Part shown: positions 35,721 through 44,886 of the stretch, piece after piece
Numbering within the stretch: the first letter of the stretch is position 1
Layout: each line of letters begins with the position of its first letter
Assembly: GCA_003251775.1 (NCBI GenBank)
Contig: QKEK01000037.1
Span: 1 to 47,449, forward strand
Reading direction: 5' to 3'
Length of the DNA stretch: 47,449 bases
DNA from: Clostridia bacterium
GTDB taxonomy: Bacteria > Bacillota > Clostridia > DSM-8532 > SZUA-474
Translations under genes and position numbers: made by a program
Notes under the pieces: generated by a model
Seen by the model: the letters and a program-made list of their open reading frames with translations, nothing else
Told to the model about the DNA's origin: nothing
Database searches by the model: none

Positions 35721-36000
35721 GTAACTATTCAGACTATAATTTATATATATTTTTACTGTTACTTTTAAGCACTTAAGTGAAGACTTGAGGCATATAAAAT
35801 AAGTCGTACAGATTCTAGTTGTTAATTGCCCAAAAAGGCTTAGTGTGGTTCGTATGTCTGACCATTAGGGAGTTTACGAACACCACTTGCCTTTTAGGGC
35901 AATTTGCAATTTAGAAGCTGTAGACTTATTGGTTTATGTAGCAAGGCTTCACATAAGTGCTTAAAAGCTTTTTTAGAAAATTTGAAGTCTGAATAGTTAC
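35721..36000. mobile_element. 280-bp hairpin MITE, IS66-like ends
   Basis: The ends GTAACTATTCAGACT and AGTCTGAATAGTTAC are perfect 15-bp inverted repeats. Most of the element is self-complementary: TTTTAAGCACTTA, ACAG.TTCTA, AATTGCCC, AAAAGGC and TTCGTA pair with the opposite half, leaving a small central loop. GTAA ends and an 8-bp duplication are traits of IS66-family elements. No ORF is inside, so it would need a transposase supplied from elsewhere. Confidence 0.88.
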
Positions 36001-36008
36001 GCTTAGAG
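36001..36008. repeat. Target-site duplication, right copy
   Basis: GCTTAGAG directly after the MITE, identical to 35713-35720. Confidence 0.9.
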
Positions 36009-36040
36009 TTCTTTTTTTATAGTAATATTGGTGAATTATA

Positions 36041-36069
36041 TTGAATATACCAATAACCTGTATTATAAT
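36041..36069 (+). promoter_or_regulatory. Promoter of the chemoreceptor gene
   Basis: TTGAAT (36041-36046) and TATAAT (36064-36069) are 17 bases apart, just outside the MITE and 45 bases before the start codon. Confidence 0.7.
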
Positions 36070-36114
36070 ATAGTGTATACATTAGGGGAATGTAGCTATA
36101 TTATTGGAGGTATT

Positions 36115-37686
36115 ATGGAGAAAAAGGAGATTAACAAACTATACAAACAAAACTTATTAGACTATCAAATTAGTATTAATACGTTTACTTATTTGGTATG
36201 TTTAGTTAGTGCCGTAGGATCAATTCTATTACTGATACTGTTTATGACAACAAAGGTATGGGATAAGCTATCGTGGGACAACATATTAGGGCTAGGACAA
36301 TTCATGCTTGCAACAATAATTATCTCTAGTGTTATGTATGTAATATATAAAAAATCAGATAAGCATAGTAAAGAAGCAGTTAAGGTTTTTAAATACATAT
36401 TAATAGCCTCATCTTATATAAATTATTATGGTATTGTTAAAAACATGCCATATACTGAGGTGTGGGGTATTGGGTTCTTTTCTATTTTCTTGAGTGCACT
36501 TTACTTGGAAATTTCTACGTATGCATATTCGGTCACAATATGCGTTATTATTAATACTGTTTGCTACTTTACAGTACCAACATATGTGCCTCAGGGTAAT
36601 CTAAAGGGTGAGTTTACATTAAGGGTTATATCACTCGTATTTGGAATAGTAGGAACATACCTGACCTTACACTACTCCAAAAAGCTTTTATTACGTTCGT
36701 CAAAAAGTGAGTATGAGGTTAAGCAATCATTCAACAATCTGAAATTGGTATTTGATAACGTCAATCAGATTTCACAGCAGGTATCCTTATCAAGTGAGCA
36801 GGTAGCTACATTATCTACACAGCAAAACAAATCCAGTGAGGTTATAGCAAATTTATCAGGTGAGGTATCAGTAGGTGCTACCGAGACGGTTAATAGTATT
36901 AAAGAAACATCAGGTTTAATTAACCAGCTGATGGAAGGTATAAATAATGTCTTATACAAGACAAATAATTCAGTTGAGGTATCTGAAAGATTGCGTGAGT
37001 TTGCTAATGAGGGAAAAACATCAATAACCAGTGCATCAAATAAGATAATGAGTATAAAGGATAGTGTATCAATTACATCAAAAAGCACAAAGGAATTAGA
37101 GGCTAAAACAAAGGAAATAGACTTAGTTGTTTCCTTTATTAAGCAGATATCCGATCAAACAAATTTATTGGCACTTAATGCTTCGATTGAAGCTGCAAGA
37201 GCTGGTGAGCACGGCAAGGGGTTTGGTGTTGTTGCAGACGAAATCAGAAATTTAGCTGAGCAAAGTCATAACTCGTTAAAAACAATAACAAAAACCCTAG
37301 GAGAGATATCTGAATACGGTAAAAGAGTTGATGAATTAATGAACAGAAGCGTTTCTATGGTTGAGGAAGGTGCTACTATTATTAATAAGTCAAGTGAATA
37401 TTATCAAAGCATAATAGAAAACATAGCCATAACCAAGTCTTCATTGCATGAAGTTAACTCCTTGTCAGAAGAACAGCTAAAGCAAACAAAAAGAGTAACT
37501 CAATATATAGAAGCAATGAGCAAAATTGCTAAGGAGTCGGCAGAAAGCGTTGAACACGTAGCAAGTACTACACAGGAAAGCTTTGCGGCTAGCGAAGAAT
37601 TACTGGATACAGCACATAAGCTAGACAATATTTCAAAACAGCTACTTAAAGCAATTTCAACAGATGACGCTAGGGCTAAAAATTAG
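36115..37686 (+). CDS. Methyl-accepting chemotaxis protein
   Basis: This 523-residue chemoreceptor has six transmembrane helices in the first 190 or so residues, not the usual periplasmic loop. It may sense within or near the membrane. No HAMP domain is apparent. The signalling domain (about 210-520) has the conserved tip [44 protein letters not shown]. The ORF track begins at TTG 36028; ATG 36115 follows TTGGAGG by four bases and is the better start. The MITE lies directly upstream. Confidence 0.93.
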   Translation: MEKKEINKLYKQNLLDYQISINTFTYLVCLVSAVGSILLLILFMTTKVWDKLSWDNILGLGQFMLATIIISSVMYVIYKKSDKHSKEAVKVFKYILIASSYINYYGIVKNMPYTEVWGIGFFSIFLSALYLEISTYAYSVTICVIINTVCYFTVPTYVPQGNLKGEFTLRVISLVFGIVGTYLTLHYSKKLLLRSSKSEYEVKQSFNNLKLVFDNVNQISQQVSLSSEQVATLSTQQNKSSEVIANLSGEVSVGATETVNSIKETSGLINQLMEGINNVLYKTNNSVEVSERLREFANEGKTSITSASNKIMSIKDSVSITSKSTKELEAKTKEIDLVVSFIKQISDQTNLLALNASIEAARAGEHGKGFGVVADEIRNLAEQSHNSLKTITKTLGEISEYGKRVDELMNRSVSMVEEGATIINKSSEYYQSIIENIAITKSSLHEVNSLSEEQLKQTKRVTQYIEAMSKIAKESAESVEHVASTTQESFAASEELLDTAHKLDNISKQLLKAISTDDARAKN

Positions 37687-37716
37687 TATATAGCATAGGC
37701 ATAAGGGGATTTTGTA

Positions 37717-38667
37717 ATGGTCAGTAATGATATTATAAAAAATAATGAGATTAGTAGCGATAAGAATAATTTAGATAATAAAATGATTAAAACAATATCA
37801 ATTAAAGAAGCGGTAAATACCGCTTCTTTAATTCTTAAGCAAAATGGAGTAGAAGAGCATATATTTGAGGCTAGGCTAATACTATGTAATATTTTAAAAT
37901 GTGACAGAACAGCTCTATATCTAAAAGAGGATTTGCTTTTAAAAAAAGAGGATGTAAAATATTTTCTGGAACAAACCCATTTACGAGGCTCCGGATTTCC
38001 GCTACAATATATAATTGGAGAGCAGGAATTTATGTCATTACGCTTCAAGGTTACTCCCTCTGTTTTAATACCTAGAGCTGATACAGAGGTATTAGTTGAA
38101 GAAGTCATAGGCTATGCTTCAAAACAGGCTAGCCATAGCGATAAAAGGCTTGAACATGGATTTAAGATACTTGATATTGGAACAGGCTCTGGATGTATAT
38201 CTATAGCACTAGCATATTACGTACAGGATGCTTTGATTACTGCAGTTGATATTTCAGCAGAGGCTCTGAAGCTTGCACAAGAAAATGCTCAAACAATAGG
38301 TATTGGAAAAAGAATTACATTTTTACAGAGTGATTTATTCTCTGCAATTGAGAAGACAGAGCGATTTGATGTGATTGTTTCTAATCCTCCATATATTACA
38401 GAGCAAGAGATGAAAGAGCTACAAAGAGAGGTTGTTGAGCATGAGCCTATAGGGGCATTATATGGTGGTATAGATGGATTAGACTATTACAGAAAAATAA
38501 TAAATGAGGCTTTTCTTTACTTAAATAAGCCTGGTGCACTAATGTTTGAGGTGGGGTATAAACAGGCGGCTGAGGTTGCGGCAATGTTAGAAGAGCATAG
38601 CTTTAAAGCTAGAATTGTTAGGGATTTATCAGGGATAAAGCGTGTTGTTATTGGAATTTTACAGTAA
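37717..38667 (+). CDS. prmC: Release factor glutamine methyltransferase
   Basis: PrmC methylates the GGQ glutamine of peptide release factors RF1 and RF2. The 316 residues have the helical N-terminal domain (LRGSGFPLQYIIGEQEFM), the AdoMet loop ILDIGTGSGCISIALA and the catalytic VSNPPYI (N223-Y226). About 22 extra residues precede the usual start. AAGGGGAT supports ATG 37717, and ATG 37783 has no good ribosome binding site. A perfect 34-base palindrome lies inside codons 28-39. prmC is usually next to prfA; here it heads a run of five rightward genes. Confidence 0.93.
   Translation: MVSNDIIKNNEISSDKNNLDNKMIKTISIKEAVNTASLILKQNGVEEHIFEARLILCNILKCDRTALYLKEDLLLKKEDVKYFLEQTHLRGSGFPLQYIIGEQEFMSLRFKVTPSVLIPRADTEVLVEEVIGYASKQASHSDKRLEHGFKILDIGTGSGCISIALAYYVQDALITAVDISAEALKLAQENAQTIGIGKRITFLQSDLFSAIEKTERFDVIVSNPPYITEQEMKELQREVVEHEPIGALYGGIDGLDYYRKIINEAFLYLNKPGALMFEVGYKQAAEVAAMLEEHSFKARIVRDLSGIKRVVIGILQ
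37800..37833. repeat. Perfect 16-bp inverted repeat within prmC
   Basis: AATTAAAGAAGCGGTA is separated by AA from its exact complement. It would form a strong hairpin in the prmC mRNA about 85 bases after the start codon. Confidence 0.9.
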
Positions 38668-38690
38668 ATGTCAGAGAGGAAAATGTAGTG

Positions 38691-39377
38691 ATGAGAACAA
38701 GGTTGATAATTGTCAGGCATGCAGAAGCGATGGGGAATATTAGCAGAGAATTTCATGGCTGGACAGATGAGGGGCTTACTGATAAGGGGCATAAACAGGC
38801 GAAGCTAATGGCAGAAAAGCTGAAGGATACAGACATAGATGTTTTATATGCAAGCAGTATGGTAAGAACCATGCAAACAGCACTATTCATTGCAGAAGCA
38901 AAGGGCTTGAAAATTATTAAAACAGATAAGCTAAAAGAGATTAACGGTGGAGATTGGGAGCGTAGGAAATGGGTTGATTTAGAAAAGGAATATCCAGTTG
39001 AATACAAAATGTGGGACTTTGAGCCTCATAACCACCAGATGCCAGGTGGAGAGCATATGAGAGGATTTCATGAACGGCTGATAAATGAATTCTATAGAAT
39101 AATATCAGAAAATACGGGTAAAAGCATATGTATAGTAACTCATGGGACGGCATTAAGAGCTTTGATGTGTACCTTTAGAGGGCTTGAGCTCGACAAAATG
39201 CTAGATATAATGTGGCATGATAACACAGCTATCAGTATAGTAGATTTCGAAGAAGACAAATTCAAAGTAGTCATTGAAGGTGACAATACTCATCTTGGAG
39301 CAGAATTAAGTACCATACAAAATCAGGATTGGTATCAAGATTATATCAAGAGGTTTGAAAAAACCAATAGCTGTTAA
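38691..39377 (+). CDS. Histidine phosphatase family protein
   Basis: This 228-residue member of the phosphoglycerate mutase-like superfamily starts RLIIVRHAEAMGN, giving the phosphohistidine motif RHAEA at about 9-13. The second conserved histidine is in SICIVTHGTALRAL. The DE...GGDWERR and PGGEHMRGFHERL segments suit a broad-specificity phosphatase. ATG 38691 is better placed than GTG 38688 relative to AGAGG. The gene is 23 bases after prmC. Confidence 0.88.
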   Translation: MRTRLIIVRHAEAMGNISREFHGWTDEGLTDKGHKQAKLMAEKLKDTDIDVLYASSMVRTMQTALFIAEAKGLKIIKTDKLKEINGGDWERRKWVDLEKEYPVEYKMWDFEPHNHQMPGGEHMRGFHERLINEFYRIISENTGKSICIVTHGTALRALMCTFRGLELDKMLDIMWHDNTAISIVDFEEDKFKVVIEGDNTHLGAELSTIQNQDWYQDYIKRFEKTNSC

Positions 39378-39396
39378 AGTAGAAGGGGGTTTTCAC

Positions 39397-41259
39397 TTGA
39401 ATAGCATAAGAGAAAAGATAATTAGGTATACTGTTATAGCAGTATTGATTGCATTAACAGTAAAATTTGGTGTAATCCCTAGGATTATAGGAGATGAAGG
39501 AGATGCAAATCGCAGAGCAGAACTGGATTCAATAAACAAAAAGTTAGATGAAGAGTATTCTGTGATAGTTGTTGGTGAACAGCCTGAAGGAATCACTGCC
39601 GCCGTAGCGGCTGCCAGACTTGGTTTAAAAACCCTGCTTATTTGTGAGGAAGCAAATTTAAGTTCAGATATAAAAGAAAGTCTTAAGGTGGTTTTTAATC
39701 CTGGCTTTGACAATAAAGGTTTTCTTTTGAGTAGGGGTATCTATGAAGATATGTATAACGCTATAGGTGCTAATATTTCTAATGAAGCTTATAATGAATA
39801 TGTGAGTAAGCTTGTCCAAAATCAAAAAAATTTAGAGGTATATTACTCTCTTGATATTGATTCAGTAACACTAAAAAAGGGACAGATTAGTGCAGTTAAT
39901 GCAATTTCTAACGCTAAAGAATTAACCTTTAAGGCAGATATATTTATAGATGCAACAAAGGATGGTAAGCTTCTTGAACTAAGTGGAGTCCCTTTCTTTT
40001 ATGGCTCTGAGGATCTAAATCTGATAAGAAGCTATGCTCCTTTGGAGCTTAATTTCAGAATATCTGGAGTTGATTTTGATGAATTGAACAAGATGACTCG
40101 ATATGAGGATGAAATAAAATTTGTTATACAGGATTTGATAACGGGGTATGAGCCTATAAACCCTAATCTAGTTTTAACGCAGCTACAGTTTATAAAGCAG
40201 GAGGACAACTCAATAATAGTACATGGGTTAAGATTTGCAGAAATAGATATAGCAAATGAAAAGGAAATCAAGGATGCTTATGTGCAGGCTGTAGCAGAGA
40301 GTAAGGCTTTCTTTGCTTACCTAAAGGCTACTCTCAATGTATTTGAAAAGGGTAGGTTTGAGGAGCCAGCAGAAAGCTTTTATATTCCAGAATACAGACA
40401 CTTTACTGGAATGTATGTGCTTACAGCAAATGACGTTATAGAAAATGCTGATTTTGACCTGAAAATAGCTGTAGACAATCACTTTATAAATGCAGATAAG
40501 TTTAATTTGGGGAATATGAATTATGACTTTATACTAGGAGCACCTGAAATGTATTCCATTCCAATTGATTGTATATTACCAATTAATCTTGATAACGTTT
40601 TTATGGTAGGAAGAAATGCTTCGTATTCGTCTTTGGCTTCCTTAGCAGCAAACAACATAGCAACCAATATGACGACTGGAGAGGTAGCTGGATATGCTTC
40701 TTACTATTGCTTATTTAACAAAATACTTCCAAAGCAGATAACTGAGCTTGAAGAAACAAAAAGGAAAGAGTTCACAGAATTTTTACAAAAGGCAGGGGTA
40801 TATTTACCTACTTGTACGAACACTACAGAGAATTTTCAGTATCCAGCTTATAAATGGGCTAGGGTCTTAAATAATATAGCAGTTATTTCTGGTGGTATTG
40901 AGAATGATGAATTCAGGTTTAAGGTTCCAACCACAGAGGGAGAAATGTCAACAATTTTAGTTAATGCAACATTCAAGCTGGACAAAGATAAATATAGTAT
41001 AGCAATGGATGAGAGAATGAAGCAATACTATGATTCTAGCACAAAGGTTACGCTAGAAAAAGGGGCAGAAATATTATTAGCCTTCCACGGTATTAGCAAG
41101 GAGGGAAATCCAGTAAACGACTGTGTCTCAAAAGGGTATATTTCCAAGGAATTTTACGATAGAATTAAGGATAAGGACTATTTGTTGACTGAAGACATTT
41201 ACGAGCTATGTATCAAAAATACTGAGATTATGGTAGATAAAAAGCTAGTAGAGGATTAA
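39397..41259 (+). CDS. Membrane-anchored FAD-dependent oxidoreductase
   Basis: This 620-residue protein belongs to the FAD_oxidored type. After an N-terminal hydrophobic anchor (about 10-28) the dinucleotide fold begins YSVIVVGEQPEGITAAVAAARLGLKTLLI; the usual GxGxxG is G-E-Q-P-E-G. Later parts include ADIFIDATKDGKLLELSGVPFFYG and the FAD-binding VFMVGRNASYSSLASLAANNIA. TTG 39397 is chosen because AGAAGGGGG precedes it; the tracked start at 39355 lies inside the phosphatase gene. The substrate is unknown. Confidence 0.75.
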   Translation: MNSIREKIIRYTVIAVLIALTVKFGVIPRIIGDEGDANRRAELDSINKKLDEEYSVIVVGEQPEGITAAVAAARLGLKTLLICEEANLSSDIKESLKVVFNPGFDNKGFLLSRGIYEDMYNAIGANISNEAYNEYVSKLVQNQKNLEVYYSLDIDSVTLKKGQISAVNAISNAKELTFKADIFIDATKDGKLLELSGVPFFYGSEDLNLIRSYAPLELNFRISGVDFDELNKMTRYEDEIKFVIQDLITGYEPINPNLVLTQLQFIKQEDNSIIVHGLRFAEIDIANEKEIKDAYVQAVAESKAFFAYLKATLNVFEKGRFEEPAESFYIPEYRHFTGMYVLTANDVIENADFDLKIAVDNHFINADKFNLGNMNYDFILGAPEMYSIPIDCILPINLDNVFMVGRNASYSSLASLAANNIATNMTTGEVAGYASYYCLFNKILPKQITELEETKRKEFTEFLQKAGVYLPTCTNTTENFQYPAYKWARVLNNIAVISGGIENDEFRFKVPTTEGEMSTILVNATFKLDKDKYSIAMDERMKQYYDSSTKVTLEKGAEILLAFHGISKEGNPVNDCVSKGYISKEFYDRIKDKDYLLTEDIYELCIKNTEIMVDKKLVED

Positions 41260-41260
41260 T

Positions 41261-41297
41261 CAACGCAAAATAGCCTATAAATATATAACAAAGCAGT
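41261..41297 (+). repeat. Copy of the dispersed CAACGCAA repeat
   Basis: CAACGCAAAATAGC is followed by TATAAATATATAAC, in the gap before addB. Both parts recur in other copies, in differing order. Confidence 0.5.
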
Positions 41298-41344
41298 ATA
41301 TTGTAAATAATTAAGTTGAACGGATGATTATAGAGTGAGGGGTT

Positions 41345-44300
41345 ATGGGGCTTAGAATAATTTATGGTAGAGCTGGAAGTGGCAAGAGTAGCTATTGCTA
41401 TAAAAAAATCGTTGAAGGACTTGAAGCTACACCTAATAAAAGGCAAGTGCTTATAGTTCCAGAGCAGCATTCTTTTGTAGCTGAAAAGCAGCTTGTAAGT
41501 CTTATAAAGAAAAATACTGGCTTAAATACAGAGGTACTAAGCTTTAACCGTTTAGCATATAGAATATTTAATGAGGTTGGTGGAGTAACACAGGAATTTG
41601 TTAATGCAGCGGGAAAGAGTATTCTGGTATATAAGGTTATGAATCAGATTAAGGGGGAGCTTGAGGTATTTTCAAAGGCTATCCATCAAAAGGGCTTTGT
41701 AAACTTAATTTCGGACACAATATCAGAATTTAAAAGGTATCACTGGAGTGAAGAGGTCTTTAATAGAATACAGAGCCAAGCTGACAGCGAATACCTTAAA
41801 AAAAAGCTATCCGAAATAAGACTTATTATGGAAAAATACGAAGAGACTCTAAGCCTAAACTATAAGGACATGGATGACACATTAAATATTCTTGCAGATC
41901 TCATATCGGAATCTGATTATTTAGAAAATGCAGAGATATGGGTAGATCAATTCACAGATTTTTCTCCGCAGCAAAGAAGAGTAATTGAGGAAATGCTATA
42001 CAAATGCTTCAGGGTTAATATCGCATTATGCACTGACTGTATTCAGGATGATAACATGCTAGAGACCGATATATTTAATTCAGTAAAAAGAGAAGCATCT
42101 CTGCTCATGAAAATAGCTGGTAACTGTAACGTCAAAATAGAATCGCCCATTTGCGTTATAAAAAATAATTTCAAAAATGATTTTAAAGGGCAGGATGAGA
42201 ATATAGAGCTACGGCATTTAGAACAACAGTTTTTCAGATACCCATATAAGAGATATGACAAAGCAACAGAGGCAATTCAATTGTTTTGTTCTACAAATAT
42301 ACATAATGAGATTGACTATACAGCAAGGCAAATAATTGCTCTTTGCAGAGATAAGGGCTATAGATATAGAGAAATAGCAATTGCTATAGGAAATTTAGAG
42401 GATTATGAAAAATTACTGGTAGCAGTGTTTGAACAGTACAAGATCCCGTATTTCATTGATAACAAGAAGGATGTGCTTGGGAATCCAGTAGCATTATTGG
42501 TATTATCCATGCTAGAAATATTCAACTCAAACTGGTCATATGAAGCAGTTTTTAAGTATCTAAAGACAGGGCTGGTTAATATAGATTGTGACCAAATTGA
42601 TAGGCTGGAGAATTATATAATAGCAACCGGAATAAAGGGTAAGGATAAGTGGACTGGTAAACATAGATGGTCGTATATTCCAGGCAACTGGAATGGGGCA
42701 ACTGCTACAGAAGAGCAAGAAAAACAGCTTGAAGAAATTGATATGATTCGAAAGGTTGTTATAGAACCGATTTTAAGCTTCCGAGAGAAAACGCTTGGTG
42801 GATGTAAGGGTAAAGAAATGTGTACAGCTCTATTTAGCTTTTTATGCGATATAGCTGTTCCAGATAAAATAGAAGAAATAACTGAACAATATAAGGCATC
42901 TGGTGAGTTTGAGGCAGCAAGTCAGTATAGTCAGGTATGGAATATCCTCATGCAATTACTTGACCAGATAGTACAGGTTATGGGAGAGGAGAAAGTAGGG
43001 GTAAGAAAATTTGCTGAGATACTCACTATAGGGCTGTCAGAATTTAAAATTGGTATTATTCCGTCGACAGTTGAACAGGTAATGGTAGGAAATGTACAGC
43101 GAAGTAAAGTAGGAAATGTTAAAGTGCTTTTTGTTATGGGTGCTAATGATGGAGTGTTACCTTCAGCAGGAATACAGGAGGGCATAATATCAGATGCAGA
43201 AAGACAAAAGCTTGAGGAGCTTGGAGCTGGTCTTGCTAAAACAACACGCCAGCAGACCTTTGAACAACAATTCCTTATATATAAGCTATTATCCTTGCCA
43301 TCTGAATACTTACATATAAGCTGGCCAATAGCCGACCATGAGGGAAGGACAATGCGGCCTTCATATATTATCTCAAGGATAAAAAAGGTTTTTCCAAAGC
43401 TATCCTCGAAAAATGACCTGATAGAGACAGAGGAGGAAATGGCACAACTTGAATACATAGCTGCACCGCTCCCAGTCTTTAATAAAATGATATTAAAAAT
43501 AAGGGAGGAAGCGGATGGTAAGAAAATGAGTGAGCCTTGGAAGACCGTCTATGCTTGGTTTGTAAATTCAGACAAATGGTCAGTGCAGGTTAAAAAAGCA
43601 CTAAGTGGCTTAGTTTATGGCTCAAAAACAGAATGGCTTTCTCGGGATAACATTTTAAAGCTTTATCCCAAAAGCATTTATACTAGTGTTACTCGATTTG
43701 AAAAGTACCAAGCCTGCCCCTTCTCATATTTTTTAAAGTATGGTTTGTCAATTAAGGAGCGAAGCACTTGCAAAATAACCTCAATGGATACTGGTAGCTT
43801 TATGCATAGTATTATAGAAAGGGTCTCAAACCAGCTAGAAGATGGTAATATAAGCTGGGAAGAGATAGACGATATATGGATAAAAGAAGCTGTAGGAAAG
43901 GCAGTGAGACTTCAACTAAAGGCTATGGGAAATGCAGGGTTTAACAGCTCTGCACGATATCAATATATGGCAAAAAGGCTTGAAAATCAGATAATTAAGG
44001 CTATTAAGCTTATAGCAGAGCAAATAAAAAGAGGAAAATTCACGCCGATAAAATATGAGGTTGCTTTTGGAAGGGGAAATAAAGCAGATTTTGATGCTGT
44101 AAGAATTGAGATAGGAGACGATGCAAGCATTGAATTATCAGGGAAAATTGACAGATTGGATATATATGAGAGTGAAGAGGATACCTTTGTAAGAATAGTT
44201 GACTATAAAACTGGAAATCGTTCACTAAGGCTTCAGGACGTTTATTATGGGTTACAGCTACAGCTACTAACATACCTTGCAGCAGTATGTCCTATGCAAA

Positions 44301-44782
44301 ATGAAGAGGGGTGGAAGCCAGGAGGCATTTTTTATCTAAAGCTACACAGCCCCATTATTAGAGCAGAAAGGACAGTATCGAAGGAGCAAGCAGAGAGAGA
44401 GATAATGAAGCAATTGAAGCTTAAGGGGTTAATACTGGCAAAACCAGAGATTGTAGATGCTATGGATACAGGCATTTCTGGAGCATCTGATATTATTCCA
44501 GTATACATAAAAAAGGACGGCAGTCTTGGAAGAGCCTCCGCTGCAACTATGGAGCAATTTAAAGTTTTACAGCAGCATATTAAGAAAACCATCAAGCAAA
44601 TCGGCCAAGAAATAATTAATGGTAATATTGCTATAAGTCCATATAAGAGTAAAAAGCAAAAAGCGTGTGATTTCTGTGAGTATAGTGCAGTTTGTGTATT
44701 TGACCCTATAACAGGAAATGGAAATTATAGATTAATGCCTGATGTTGATGAATCAGAGATTTGGAAATCTATGCATAAGTGA
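41345..44782 (+). CDS. addB: ATP-dependent helicase/deoxyribonuclease subunit B
   Basis: AddB is the second subunit of AddAB, which processes double-strand breaks for RecA. The 1145 residues are normal length. Walker A GRAGSGKSS lies near residue 8. The C-terminal nuclease domain has the catalytic IVDYKTG. The iron-sulfur cysteines frame it: FEKYQACPFSYF on one side and KACDFCEYSAVCVFD on the other. The gene is followed by addA after 104 bases, as in other Firmicutes. Confidence 0.96.
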   Translation: MGLRIIYGRAGSGKSSYCYKKIVEGLEATPNKRQVLIVPEQHSFVAEKQLVSLIKKNTGLNTEVLSFNRLAYRIFNEVGGVTQEFVNAAGKSILVYKVMNQIKGELEVFSKAIHQKGFVNLISDTISEFKRYHWSEEVFNRIQSQADSEYLKKKLSEIRLIMEKYEETLSLNYKDMDDTLNILADLISESDYLENAEIWVDQFTDFSPQQRRVIEEMLYKCFRVNIALCTDCIQDDNMLETDIFNSVKREASLLMKIAGNCNVKIESPICVIKNNFKNDFKGQDENIELRHLEQQFFRYPYKRYDKATEAIQLFCSTNIHNEIDYTARQIIALCRDKGYRYREIAIAIGNLEDYEKLLVAVFEQYKIPYFIDNKKDVLGNPVALLVLSMLEIFNSNWSYEAVFKYLKTGLVNIDCDQIDRLENYIIATGIKGKDKWTGKHRWSYIPGNWNGATATEEQEKQLEEIDMIRKVVIEPILSFREKTLGGCKGKEMCTALFSFLCDIAVPDKIEEITEQYKASGEFEAASQYSQVWNILMQLLDQIVQVMGEEKVGVRKFAEILTIGLSEFKIGIIPSTVEQVMVGNVQRSKVGNVKVLFVMGANDGVLPSAGIQEGIISDAERQKLEELGAGLAKTTRQQTFEQQFLIYKLLSLPSEYLHISWPIADHEGRTMRPSYIISRIKKVFPKLSSKNDLIETEEEMAQLEYIAAPLPVFNKMILKIREEADGKKMSEPWKTVYAWFVNSDKWSVQVKKALSGLVYGSKTEWLSRDNILKLYPKSIYTSVTRFEKYQACPFSYFLKYGLSIKERSTCKITSMDTGSFMHSIIERVSNQLEDGNISWEEIDDIWIKEAVGKAVRLQLKAMGNAGFNSSARYQYMAKRLENQIIKAIKLIAEQIKRGKFTPIKYEVAFGRGNKADFDAVRIEIGDDASIELSGKIDRLDIYESEEDTFVRIVDYKTGNRSLRLQDVYYGLQLQLLTYLAAVCPMQNEEGWKPGGIFYLKLHSPIIRAERTVSKEQAEREIMKQLKLKGLILAKPEIVDAMDTGISGASDIIPVYIKKDGSLGRASAATMEQFKVLQQHIKKTIKQIGQEIINGNIAISPYKSKKQKACDFCEYSAVCVFDPITGNGNYRLMPDVDESEIWKSMHK

Positions 44783-44886
44783 TTATTCAAAAAATATGAA
44801 CTTTATTGTTTGCATAACAACACATAAGATTACAACAAAACTATTGTAGTATACTTAATAGGTAAAGTGACGGTGATAAATAAAGG

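Noticed and set aside
35810-35910. Structured region in the 35.7-36.0 kb gap, first suspected to be a riboswitch
   Set aside because: The pairing extends symmetrically over 280 bases with terminal repeats and a target duplication, so a MITE explains it better.
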